From contig NZ_CAUASN010000003.1 of NCBI RefSeq assembly GCF_958431955.1, positions 59,642 through 123,641 on the forward strand: a DNA stretch of 64,000 bases. Direction: 5' to 3'. Below are positions 1 through 7,823 of the stretch, piece by piece. The stretch's first letter is position 1. Each line of letters starts with the position of its first letter. Below the pieces are notes generated by a model. The model did no database searches and was not told the origin of the DNA. It worked only from the letters and a program-made list of their open reading frames with translations. Both the position numbers and the translations under genes were made by a program. Source of the stretch: an uncultured Adlercreutzia sp. Its GTDB lineage: Bacteria > Actinomycetota > Coriobacteriia > Coriobacteriales > Eggerthellaceae.

Positions 1-2
1 AT

Positions 3-578
3 GCGAAGGCGTGGGGGCAGGCCATGGCCGCCTCGCCCGAGCGGGCCCGTGCCGTTATCACCGCGGCGGTGCGCGAGCTGTTCGAGGAGAGCGGTGTGCT
101 TCTGGCCACCGACCGGGCGGGAAAGTTTCCCGCCGATGCGCGCGGCGACCACTGGGCCTGCGAGCGGGCGGCCGTGGCGAGCCGCACGGTGCCCTTCGGC
201 GCCTTTCTGGCCGAGCGGGGCCTGGTGCTGCGCAGCGACCTTTTGCGCCTGCGCTCCCACTGGGTGACCCCCGAGAGCGAGGCGCGGCGCTACGACACCT
301 ACTTCTTCCTCGCGCGGCTGCCCCGCGGCCAGCACGCCGACGGGCGCACCACCGAGGCGGTGGAGGCGGCCTGGATCGCCCCGGCCGAGGCGCTCGCCCG
401 CTTCGATGCGGGCCTGCTGAAGCTCGTGCCGCCCACTATCTCGAACCTGACGTCTTTGGCCCGCGCCCGCTCGGTGGACGAGGCCTGGGAGCTTCCCTTC
501 GACGGTCATGTGCGCCCCCGTCCCGTGGCGCGTCCGGGCGGGGAGGTGGCCCTCGGCTGCACGGTGGGGGAGGCGTAG
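3..578 (+). CDS. NUDIX hydrolase, 5'-truncated by the window edge
   Basis: The reading frame is open from the first bases, so the N-terminus lies outside the window; the ATG at 24 is internal. The visible part begins in the second half of the Nudix box (AAVRELFEESGVLLA), whose acidic residues bind the catalytic metal. The preceding glycine half is off-window. The wide gap before RELFEESG resembles NUDT19-type CoA or nucleotide diphosphatases, in which the box carries an insertion; this is inference. It ends six bases before the MBL-fold gene, so the two are probably co-transcribed. The substrate cannot be read from the sequence. Confidence 0.75.
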   Translation, partial: AKAWGQAMAASPERARAVITAAVRELFEESGVLLATDRAGKFPADARGDHWACERAAVASRTVPFGAFLAERGLVLRSDLLRLRSHWVTPESEARRYDTYFFLARLPRGQHADGRTTEAVEAAWIAPAEALARFDAGLLKLVPPTISNLTSLARARSVDEAWELPFDGHVRPRPVARPGGEVALGCTVGEA

Positions 579-583
579 GATTT

Positions 584-1417
584 ATGGCCCTCTCGCGCGC
601 CCATACGCCCGAGAACGGCGCCATGGTGGGGCCGTGGGCCCAGTGCGTGCGCCATCCCAACGCGACGCCGCTTACGTATCACGGCACCAACACCTGGATT
701 CTGGCTCATCCGGCCGAGGAGCGCTGTGTGGTGGTGGACCCCGGTCCCGATGAGACGGCTTGCGTGGAGCGCATTGAGGCGGCGCTTGCAGCCCGCGGCC
801 TGACGCCGTCGGCGGTGCTTCTGACCCACGACCATGCCGACCACGCCGGCTGCGCCGCGGCGTGCGCCGAGCGTTGGGGCGCGCCCGTGCTCGGATTGCG
901 CGCCGGCACCCTTGCGCCCGGGCCGCTCGAAGTGGCAGGCGTGGGACTTTCCCTGGAGGTGCTTCCGCTTCCGGGGCACTCCAGCGATTCGGTGGCCTTC
1001 TCTGTGGGCGATGCGGACCTCGCCGTCACCGGGGACGTGCTCTTCGCCCAGAGTCCCACCATGGTGTGCTGGCCCGACGGACGCATGGGCGACTACTTGG
1101 AAAGCCTCGACGCGCTCGCGCGCTTCGTGGTCGAGCGCGGCATCGCGGTGCTCGCCACAGGTCACGGGCCGGTGATCGAGGATCCGCGCGAGCGCATCGA
1201 GATGGCCCGGTCCCATCGTGTGCGCCGTCTCAACCAAGTGGTGTCGGCGGTGCGCAGCGGCATTCCCGCCGAGGCCGGCGCGCTGGTGGAGGCCATCTAC
1301 AACGACGTGGCCCCCGATCTGTACGAGGCTGCCGTGACCAGCGTGAACGCCCAGCTGCGCTATGCCTTCGACGCGGGGCTGCTGCAGGAGCCGTCCTCCT
1401 CCACCCGCCGCCGGTAG
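584..1417 (+). CDS. MBL-fold metallo-hydrolase (LACTB2-like)
   Basis: A 277-residue protein of the metallo-beta-lactamase superfamily. The metal motif HDHADH is at residues 82-87, followed by LPGHSSDS, TGDVLF and TGHGP, which supply the remaining metal ligands. GTNTWI near residue 35 and the C-terminal helical segment match the LACTB2/glyoxalase-II-like branch, which contains hydrolases of thioesters or RNA. The frame is open far upstream, but the ATG at 584 was chosen because a GGGGGAGG ribosome-binding site precedes it and the NUDIX gene ends at 578. The pairing with a NUDIX gene suggests a shared housekeeping or detoxification role. The substrate is unknown. Confidence 0.8.
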   Translation: MALSRAHTPENGAMVGPWAQCVRHPNATPLTYHGTNTWILAHPAEERCVVVDPGPDETACVERIEAALAARGLTPSAVLLTHDHADHAGCAAACAERWGAPVLGLRAGTLAPGPLEVAGVGLSLEVLPLPGHSSDSVAFSVGDADLAVTGDVLFAQSPTMVCWPDGRMGDYLESLDALARFVVERGIAVLATGHGPVIEDPRERIEMARSHRVRRLNQVVSAVRSGIPAEAGALVEAIYNDVAPDLYEAAVTSVNAQLRYAFDAGLLQEPSSSTRRR

Positions 1418-1435
1418 CCGGCGGGAAAGCGGGTT

Positions 1436-1472
1436 GGGAAAGCGCCGCGCGGGGAGGGCGCGGCGCTTTCCC
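1436..1472. terminator. 15-bp perfect stem downstream of the MBL gene
   Basis: GGGAAAGCGCCGCGC pairs perfectly with GCGCGGCGCTTTCCC around a 7-base loop, 18 bases after the MBL stop codon. There is no U-tract, so it may be a 3'-end stabiliser or weak terminator. It lies just before the ribosome-binding site of the acyl-CoA dehydrogenase. Confidence 0.6.
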
Positions 1473-1513
1473 AGGTTGCTTGCGATCTGGAGACGAGAGA
1501 GAAAGGAACATCA

Positions 1514-2656
1514 ATGGCCCTAGCCTACACCGACGAGCAGAAGGAGCTCATCGCGCTCGTGCGCGATGTGGCCCGAAACGAGATCCTGCCCCATGTGGCC
1601 GCCGCCGACGAGGCCGGCGAGTGCCCGATGGAGCTGTTCCAGTGGGGCTTCGATTTGGGGCTTCACATGGTGGAGATTCCTGAGGAATACGGCGGGATGG
1701 GGCTGTCCTACGAGACCTGCGCCATGATGTTCGAGGAGCTGGCGAAGGTGGACGCCGCCTATGCCGACACTTTCGTCACCAACTTCGTGGCCTTCCGCAA
1801 CATCATGCTAAACGGCACGCCCGAGCAGGCGCGCCATTTCGTGGAGATGACCGAGGAAGGGGGATTCGCCGCCTTCTGCCTGTCCGAGTCCTGCGCGGGG
1901 TCGGATGTGGCCGCCATGCGCACCACGGCGGTGCGGGAGGGCGACGAGTACGTGCTGAACGGCACCAAGACCTTCATCACCAACGGCTCCATCTCGAGCA
2001 TCTACGTGGTGTTCGCCAAGACCGACCCGGCCGCCGGCGCCCGGGGCATCACGGGCTTTCTCGTGGACGGGAGCACGCCGGGCCTTTCCGCCGGCGCCAA
2101 GGAGCACAAGATGGGCTTTCGCCTGTCGGATACGAGCGAGGTGGTGCTCGACAACGTGCGCGTGCCCGCCAGCGCCGTCATCGGCGAGGAAGGCCGCGGC
2201 ATGACCATCGCGCTCAACGCCCTGAACCTCTCGCGCGCCTTCATCTCCACGCTCGCAGTGGGCATCATGCAGCGCGCCCTGGACGAGGCCGTGGCCTATG
2301 CCAAGCAGCGCCGCCAGTTCGACACGCGGCTCATCGACATGCCCATGGTGCAGACCATGCTCGCCGACATGGCCATCAAGACCGAGTGCGCGCGGGTGGT
2401 GGTGAACCACTGCATGCGCCGCATGGACGCCGGCGAGATGGTGCGCAAGGAGGGCGCTATCGTGAAGACCTTCGTCACCGACGCCATGCAGGAGGTGGTC
2501 TCCAACGCCGTGCAGGTGTTCGGCGGCTACGGCTATTCCAAGGAGTACCCGGTGGAGAAGCTCATGCGCGATGCGAAGATCTTCCAGATCTTCGAGGGCT
2601 CCAACCAGATCCAGCGCATGACCATCGCCCGCGAGCTCGACCGCGAGTACAAGTAA
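1514..2656 (+). CDS. Acyl-CoA dehydrogenase
   Basis: A 380-residue flavoprotein of the acyl-CoA dehydrogenase family, which forms an alpha,beta double bond in acyl-CoA and passes electrons to an electron-transfer flavoprotein. The N-terminal helical domain is followed by FCLSESCAGSD and TKTFITNGS (FAD and substrate binding), YAKQRRQFDTRL, and the C-terminal VFGGYGY and FEGSNQIQ signatures. The glutamate in FEGSNQIQ (about residue 361) corresponds to the catalytic base of the short- and medium-chain enzymes. The start has an AAAGGA ribosome-binding site. The adjacent CoA ligases and crotonase suggest stepwise activation and beta-oxidation, or reduction in reverse, of an organic acid. The acid cannot be identified. 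Confidence 0.9.
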   Translation: MALAYTDEQKELIALVRDVARNEILPHVAAADEAGECPMELFQWGFDLGLHMVEIPEEYGGMGLSYETCAMMFEELAKVDAAYADTFVTNFVAFRNIMLNGTPEQARHFVEMTEEGGFAAFCLSESCAGSDVAAMRTTAVREGDEYVLNGTKTFITNGSISSIYVVFAKTDPAAGARGITGFLVDGSTPGLSAGAKEHKMGFRLSDTSEVVLDNVRVPASAVIGEEGRGMTIALNALNLSRAFISTLAVGIMQRALDEAVAYAKQRRQFDTRLIDMPMVQTMLADMAIKTECARVVVNHCMRRMDAGEMVRKEGAIVKTFVTDAMQEVVSNAVQVFGGYGYSKEYPVEKLMRDAKIFQIFEGSNQIQRMTIARELDREYK

Positions 2657-2681
2657 GCGCCTTCGCATTCCCTGCTCGTCC

Positions 2682-2799
2682 GGCCGCCGGCGCGGGATAT
2701 GCCTCCATGCTCAGACAGTCCTCGCTTGGTGGAACAGCCCACTGGGCTGTTCCAGTCGCTGCGGAACTGCGCGTGGAGGCACACCCCGCGCCGGCGGCC
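2682..2799 (+). repeat. Structured intergenic repeat, copy A
   Basis: One of four related elements in the window. The core (2708-2773) starts with the shared TGCTCAGACAGTCCTCGCT and ends with CGCTGCGGAACT. The centre is a perfect 10-bp hairpin, GGAACAGCCC/GGGCTGTTCC, with loop ACT. The outer closing stem is specific to this locus: 15 bp (2682-2696 with 2785-2799) plus 7 bp (GCCTCCA/TGGAGGC). It lies between the convergent acyl-CoA dehydrogenase and CoA ligase genes, where it could also act as a bidirectional 3'-end structure. Confidence 0.8.
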
Positions 2800-2851
2800 T
2801 GCTCGCCGTTTGTATGGAGGCATGCCCCCGCCCCCGCGGCCGGACAGCGGA

Positions 2852-4489
2852 CTATTCCGCCTCCATGCGCTCCTTCAGTATCTGGGCCAGGATGAAGCGC
2901 TTCACCTTGCCGGTGGCGGTGACGGGAATCTCGTCGATCACCTCCACACGCTCGGGCCACAGGCGCTTGGCCACGTGGCGGTCTTTGAGGTAGGCGATGA
3001 GCTCGTCTTGGGTGGGCGGCCGCGTGGGATCGCTCGGCACCACGAAGGTGCAGATGCGCTCGCCCAAGCGCTCGTCGGGCATGCCGATGGTGGCGGAGTT
3101 CGCCAGGCCCGGGGCGCCGATGAGGTCGTCGTCGATCTCGCGGGCCGAGATGTTCTCGCCGCCGCGGATGATGACCTCCTTCTTGCGCCCGTTGATGCGG
3201 ATGCGCCCTTCCTCGTCCTGGTAGCACAAATCCCCGCTGTAGAACCAGCCCTCATCGTCCAGGGCGCGGTCGGTGCGCTCGGGCTCGTTCAGGTAGCCCA
3301 CGAACATATGCGGCCCGCGGGAGATCTCCTCGCCCTGCTCGCCGCGGGGCACCTCGTTGCCCGCGCCGTCGATCACGCGCACCTCGATGCCCTCGAAGGG
3401 CACGCCCGACCAGGCGCCGTCCCATTCGAGGCACTTCGCCGGCGGCACGTACACGTGCGGGCAGCTCTCCGTGGAGCCGTAGATCTCGCACAGCAGGATG
3501 CCGTGGCGCTGCGCCCGCTCGATGAGGGAGGGCGGCAGGGGAGCGCCGCCGCAGCAGAACAGGTTCAGCGTCTCGAAGGCGAGCCCGTCGCCCGTGGCCT
3601 CCAGCACGTTCAGCATGTCGAAGATGAAGGGGGTGGCCGACATGGACCAGGTGACCCCCTCGGCGTTCATGAGCTCGATGGCCTCCCGTGCGTGGAAGTC
3701 CTGCTGCAGCACGGCCCGGCCGCCCAAGAGCATGGGGGAGATGAGCCCGTGGAAGAAGCCGGTGGCGTGGTTCAGAGGCGACGGCATGAACATGACGTCG
3801 GCCTCGGTGCGCCCCAGCTCGCCGGTGAACACGCGCTCCGAGAACAGGATGTTGTTGTGGGTGAGCATGGCCTGCTTGGGCTTGCCCGTGGTGCCCGAGG
3901 TGGGCAGGATGCAGGCCACCGAGTCGGCCGAGACCGGCTCGAAGGAGCTCATCGGCGCGAAGCGCGCGAAGATGTCGGCGAAGGTGGGGAAGTCGGTGTG
4001 GCTCGGCGCCTGCTTGTCGAGCACCGCGATGGGGCCCAGCGTGGGAATGGACGCGCGCACCGCGGCGATCTGGGCCTCGTAGTCCACGTTGTGCGAGAAG
4101 GTGGGGCACAGAAACGCCCGGCTCCCCACGAGGTTCATGGCGTATTCCAGATCCATGTCGTTGTAGTTGCGCGGCACCGGGTGCATGACCGCGCCCACCT
4201 TCATGACGGCCACATACGCGATGCAGAACTCGGCCCACGTGGGGAACTGCACGGTGACTACGTCGCCGACCGAGACGCCCTCGCTCGCAAGCCATGCTGC
4301 CAGCCGTCCCGCCGCGTCGTCCACCTCCCCGTAGGTGTAGCGGCTGCCCGTGTCGTCGCAGACGTACTCGCGATCGGCGAAGCGCGCCGCCTGGGCGTGC
4401 CAGACCTCCCGGATGGAATCGGGCGTCCACCAGCCCGCTTCGTAGTACTTCCTCTTCTGCTCCTCGTTGATCTTCAGATCGGTAATCAT
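2852..4489 (-). CDS. AMP-forming acyl-CoA ligase (paralogue 1)
   Basis: A 545-residue member of the adenylate-forming superfamily; it makes acyl-AMP, then acyl-CoA, from a free acid, ATP and CoA. Visible motifs are the P-loop TSGTTGKPK, GSTES (A5 motif), the hinge region INGRKKEVIIRGGENIS, and the C-terminal catalytic lysine in TATGKVKR. An in-frame ATG 21 bases upstream exists, but the start at 4489 has the better ribosome-binding site (AAAGGGG). It also gives the same N-terminus, MITDLKINEEQ, as the neighbouring paralogue. It resembles short-chain, alicyclic or carnitine-type CoA ligases. The substrate is unknown. Confidence 0.87.
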   Translation of the reverse strand: MITDLKINEEQKRKYYEAGWWTPDSIREVWHAQAARFADREYVCDDTGSRYTYGEVDDAAGRLAAWLASEGVSVGDVVTVQFPTWAEFCIAYVAVMKVGAVMHPVPRNYNDMDLEYAMNLVGSRAFLCPTFSHNVDYEAQIAAVRASIPTLGPIAVLDKQAPSHTDFPTFADIFARFAPMSSFEPVSADSVACILPTSGTTGKPKQAMLTHNNILFSERVFTGELGRTEADVMFMPSPLNHATGFFHGLISPMLLGGRAVLQQDFHAREAIELMNAEGVTWSMSATPFIFDMLNVLEATGDGLAFETLNLFCCGGAPLPPSLIERAQRHGILLCEIYGSTESCPHVYVPPAKCLEWDGAWSGVPFEGIEVRVIDGAGNEVPRGEQGEEISRGPHMFVGYLNEPERTDRALDDEGWFYSGDLCYQDEEGRIRINGRKKEVIIRGGENISAREIDDDLIGAPGLANSATIGMPDERLGERICTFVVPSDPTRPPTQDELIAYLKDRHVAKRLWPERVEVIDEIPVTATGKVKRFILAQILKERMEAE

Positions 4490-4685
4490 GCAAACCCCTT
4501 TGCCGTGCACTTCGCCGCGTTTCCCCGTGCGGCGACCAATCTCGTTGCAGCCATCATACCGCCGTGCGTTGACGGCGCGTCATAGCAAGAACCGCTCATG
4601 TATCGGAAAGACCTATCGAAGCGCCGTGGCACCCGTACGCGCCTCCCATCGCGCCGGGGCACCGCCTCGAAACAGGCGGCCCTGC

Positions 4686-4720
4686 AAGAAAAGCGCCCAG
4701 ACCGCAGGGTCCAGGCGCTT
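4686..4720 (-). terminator. Rho-independent terminator for paralogue 2
   Basis: On the minus strand AAGCGCC pairs with GGCGCTT, extended by an imperfect TGGACC/GGTCTG, and is followed by TTTTC. It begins just after the stop codon of the second CoA ligase. It separates the two tandem paralogues, so they may be independently transcribed. Confidence 0.7.
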
Positions 4721-4727
4721 GCCGTGT

Positions 4728-6356
4728 CTAGGCGTTCATGCGGGCGGCCAGCTCGTCCACGAGCACGTTGCGCCGCACCTTGCCCATGAGCGTCTTCGGA
4801 ATCTCCTCGATGATCTCGATGCGCTCGGGCCACAGGCGCTTGGGCACGCCTTCGCCTTCCAAGTAGGCCGTCACGCTCTCCAGCGTGGGCTCATCGCCGT
4901 CCAGCGGGGCCACGAAGGTGCAGATGCGCTCGCCCAGACGGTCGTCGGGCATGCCGATGGTGGCCGACTCGCCCACGCCGGGGCAGCCTACCAGGTTGTC
5001 GTCGATCTCGCGGGCCGACAGGTTCTCGCCGCCGCGGATGATGATCTCCTTGCGGCGCCCGTTGATGCGGATGCGCCCCTGCTCGTCCATGTATCCCAGA
5101 TCGCCCGAGAACCACCAGCCGCCGTCGTCGAGGGCCTTGTCGGTGCGCTCCGGCTCGTTCAGATAGCCCACGAACTGGTGCGGCCCGCGGCTGATGTGCT
5201 CGCCCTGCACGCCTGGGGCCACGTCGCGGCCCTGCTCGTCGATGTAGCGCACCTCGATGCCGGGGAAGGGGATACCCGACCAGTCGCCGTTCCATTCCAC
5301 GCACTTGCTCGGCGGCACGAACACGTGCGGGCAGCTCTCGGTGGATCCGAAGATCTCGCAGAGCAGGATGTCGTGGTTGTGCGCCCGCTCGATGAGCGCG
5401 CCGGGCACCGGGGCCCCGCCGCAGGAGTGCAGGACGTAGGTGGGCAGCGACTCGTCCGGATGCGCGTCCAGATACTTCACGATGTCGTAGATGAACGGCG
5501 TGGAGCACATGGACCAGGTGGCGCCCTCGGCGTTGATGAGGTCGATGGCGCTCTTCACGTCGAAGTCCTGCATGAGCACCGAGCGGCCGCCGAGGAGCAT
5601 GGGGGCCAGCAGGCCGTGGAAGAAGCCCACGGCGTGGTTTAAGGGCGCGGGCATCCACATCACGTCGTCGCCCGTGCGCTCGAGGCCCTCCACGAACACG
5701 CGCTCGGAGAACAGGATGTTGTTGTGGGTGAGCATGACCTCCTTGGGCTTGCCGGTGGTGCCCGAGGTGGACAGCAGGCACGCCACCTCGTCGGAGGCGA
5801 CAGGCGGCATCTCGTCCAAGGGCTCGGTGGCTGCCACGATCTCGGCCACGGTGGGCAGGTCGGTCTTCTTCGGGGCTTTCTTGTCCACCAGCGCGATCAC
5901 CTTCAAGGTGGGAATGTCCTCGGCGATGGAGAGGATCTGGGCCTCGTAGTCCACCCCGTGGAAGTACGTGGGGCCGATGTAGGCCACCGAGCCCACGAGG
6001 TTCATGGCGTAGGTGAGGTCGACTCCGTTGAAGTTGCGGGCGAGCGACTGGATGACCGCACCGGCCTTGAAGCAGGCCACGTACGCGATGCAGAACTCGG
6101 CCCAGTTGGGAAACTGCAGCGTGACCACGTCTCCCGGCTTCACGCCCTCGCTCACCAGCCACGCGGCCAAACGGCTCGCCGCGTCGTCTACCTCCCCGTA
6201 GGTGAAGCGCGCTCCCTGGTCGTCGGCCACGTACTCCTCATCGGCGTGGGCCGCCGCGGTGCGCTCCCACACGTCGCGGATGGTGTCGGCCGTCCAGTAC
6301 CCCGCTTCGTAGTACTTCCTCTTCTGCTCCTCGTTGATCTTCAGGTCGGTGATCAT
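4728..6356 (-). CDS. AMP-forming acyl-CoA ligase (paralogue 2)
   Basis: A 542-residue adenylate-forming CoA ligase, clearly a tandem duplicate of the next gene downstream: the N-terminus, the TSGTTGKPK P-loop with MLTHNNILFSERVF, GSTESCPHVFVPPSKC and GYLNEPERT are all shared. The C-terminal catalytic lysine is in LMGKVRRN. The start has a GGGGAAAGGAAA ribosome-binding site. The divergent residues lie mainly around the acid-binding pocket region after the P-loop, so the two copies may accept different acids; this is inference. It is transcribed away from the crotonase gene, with an AT-rich regulatory interval between them. Confidence 0.87.
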   Translation of the reverse strand: MITDLKINEEQKRKYYEAGYWTADTIRDVWERTAAAHADEEYVADDQGARFTYGEVDDAASRLAAWLVSEGVKPGDVVTLQFPNWAEFCIAYVACFKAGAVIQSLARNFNGVDLTYAMNLVGSVAYIGPTYFHGVDYEAQILSIAEDIPTLKVIALVDKKAPKKTDLPTVAEIVAATEPLDEMPPVASDEVACLLSTSGTTGKPKEVMLTHNNILFSERVFVEGLERTGDDVMWMPAPLNHAVGFFHGLLAPMLLGGRSVLMQDFDVKSAIDLINAEGATWSMCSTPFIYDIVKYLDAHPDESLPTYVLHSCGGAPVPGALIERAHNHDILLCEIFGSTESCPHVFVPPSKCVEWNGDWSGIPFPGIEVRYIDEQGRDVAPGVQGEHISRGPHQFVGYLNEPERTDKALDDGGWWFSGDLGYMDEQGRIRINGRRKEIIIRGGENLSAREIDDNLVGCPGVGESATIGMPDDRLGERICTFVAPLDGDEPTLESVTAYLEGEGVPKRLWPERIEIIEEIPKTLMGKVRRNVLVDELAARMNA

Positions 6357-6684
6357 CGGCTTTCCTTTCCCCTGGCGTCAAAGCCATCCGTCGATGCATA
6401 GCAGAAAATCGCTTGCCTTCAGCATACAAAGATGCAAGTGGGACAGGAGCGCAAAATTGAGAAAAGATAATCGGAATATCCGATGATGTTATAGGTCAGC
6501 TTAATATCGATGAAATCTTTTACCCACAAAAATGATAAGTTGGGTAATGAAATAGACAGATACAATAATTTGTCCGTAGAAATTTGAGAATCCATGGAGC
6601 ACCATGATGAGAAAGCCAAGAGGATGGAAATTCCAATGGGCTAAAAGTCAAAACTTGAGTACTTTGTACGAAAGGGGTTCACGC
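6357..6684. promoter_or_regulatory. AT-rich divergent regulatory interval
   Basis: This 328-bp gap is markedly AT-richer than everything around it, especially 6400-6600. It separates the divergent CoA ligase and crotonase genes. It contains two inverted repeats: ATCGGA-ATA-TCCGAT (6470-6484) and TTACCCA with TGGGTAA (6520-6526 and 6541-6547). These are reasonable operators for a dimeric regulator. No -35/-10 pair was assigned with certainty. Small in-frame extensions of the crotonase into this region lack coding character. Confidence 0.55.
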
Positions 6685-7563
6685 ATGAGTGTCTATCAGG
6701 AGGCCTACCATCTGCCCGAGTTCACCTACGACTACGAGAAGCTGAAGATCGACCGTCGCGGTCCGGTCTACATCTGCTCCTTCAACGATGCCGGCAATCT
6801 GAACGCCATGTCCTACGCCCAGATGGCGGAGTTCAACGACTTCCTCATCAAGGTGCGCATGGACAAGGACTGCCGCGTCATCGTGCTGACCGGCGAGGGC
6901 AAGTCCTTCTGCGCCGGCTTCAACCTGAACGACCTTGCCCTGGAGCCCCCCGAGGACATGGGCCGCATCCAGCGCGACTTCTACATCATGCAGCGCATGT
7001 GCTCCGACCAGATCATCAACATGCGCCGCTGCGAGCAGCCCATCATCGGCGCCCTGAAGGGCTTCGCCGTGGGCGGCGGCCTGTCCATCTCCTGCGCCTG
7101 CGACATGCGCGTGCTCGGCGAGTCCTACAAGATGAACGCCGGCTACCTGTCCATCGGCTACACCGGCACCGACATGGGCGGCTCCTTCTTCCTCCCGAAG
7201 ATCGTCGGCTATGCCCGCGCCTGCGAGATCCTCATGAACCCGGCCCGCTTCGACGCCCAGAAGCTCTACGAGTGGGGCTTCGCCAACCGCGTGGTGGCCG
7301 ACGACGACGTGCTCGAGACCGCCGTGGCCATGGCCGAGGAGATGTGCCGCGAGACCGCCCCGTTCGGTTTGCGCCTGACCAAGGAAGCCCTGCAGTGCTC
7401 GCTGGACGGCACCTCCTTCGAGAACTGCATCAAGATGGAGAACCGCAACCAGGTGCTGGCCTCCAACACCAACGACGGCATCATGGGCACGCTGAAGATG
7501 AACCCGAAGAACCGTGCCGACGTGAAGGAGAACCCCGAGAAGTACGCCTTCCACAACATGTAG
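6685..7563 (+). CDS. Enoyl-CoA hydratase/isomerase family protein (crotonase fold)
   Basis: A 292-residue crotonase. The oxyanion-hole segments are GKSFCAGFNLND and GFAVGGGLSISCACDMRV, followed by DMGGSFFLPKIVGYARACEILM. In typical hydratases two glutamates activate water. The second seems present in ACEILM, while the first (the PE before LG) reads GYLSIGY here. The reaction may therefore not be a standard hydration. The ATG at 6685 follows GAAAGGGG; an upstream in-frame ATG at 6604 falls in the AT-rich interval. Context with the acyl-CoA dehydrogenase and ligases suggests one acyl-CoA pathway. Confidence 0.83.
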   Translation: MSVYQEAYHLPEFTYDYEKLKIDRRGPVYICSFNDAGNLNAMSYAQMAEFNDFLIKVRMDKDCRVIVLTGEGKSFCAGFNLNDLALEPPEDMGRIQRDFYIMQRMCSDQIINMRRCEQPIIGALKGFAVGGGLSISCACDMRVLGESYKMNAGYLSIGYTGTDMGGSFFLPKIVGYARACEILMNPARFDAQKLYEWGFANRVVADDDVLETAVAMAEEMCRETAPFGLRLTKEALQCSLDGTSFENCIKMENRNQVLASNTNDGIMGTLKMNPKNRADVKENPEKYAFHNM

Positions 7564-7596
7564 TCTGCGGGCGGCAAAACCGCACCGTACCTCCGG

Positions 7597-7634
7597 AGCC
7601 CCGCAGCCCAAAAGGCCGGGGCTTCTTTCTTTTC
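7597..7634 (+). terminator. Terminator after the crotonase gene
   Basis: AGCCCCG pairs with CGGGGCT around a 13-base loop and is followed by TCTTTCTTTTCTT, 33 bases after the stop codon. Confidence 0.75.
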
Positions 7635-7733
7635 TTGTTGGACACCACCGCGGGGTGAGCCGCGCGGTACCTTGATTCGCTGGGACAGCCTTCGCTTGGC
7701 GTCCGGTCCTCTCATATGGCGGAGAACATGTTC

Positions 7734-7774
7734 TCCGGAAAAAAAGGGGAGCGCCGCCCGAAGACGGCGCTCCC
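7734..7774 (-). terminator. Terminator after the exported flavoprotein
   Basis: GGGGAGCGCCG pairs perfectly with CGGCGCTCCCC (7745-7755 with 7764-7774). On the minus strand it is followed by an uninterrupted run of seven T, so it terminates transcription coming from the flavoprotein gene. Confidence 0.85.
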
Positions 7775-7823
7775 CCTCATACGTTGCTTCCCGCAGTGGG
7801 AAGGATGCCGGTGTTGACGTGCC

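Noticed and set aside
2699..4585. Very long open frame opposite the first CoA ligase (others of this kind at 7917-9878, 9845-11644, 16331-18205 and 53445-55610)
   Set aside because: They lie antisense to genes with clear motifs, are dominated by His/Gly/Ala/Arg, and result from high GC at third codon positions.
4598..4789. Small plus-strand gene between the two CoA ligases
   Set aside because: No ribosome-binding site, Arg/Pro-rich composition, and it overlaps the terminator and the 3' end of the second ligase.
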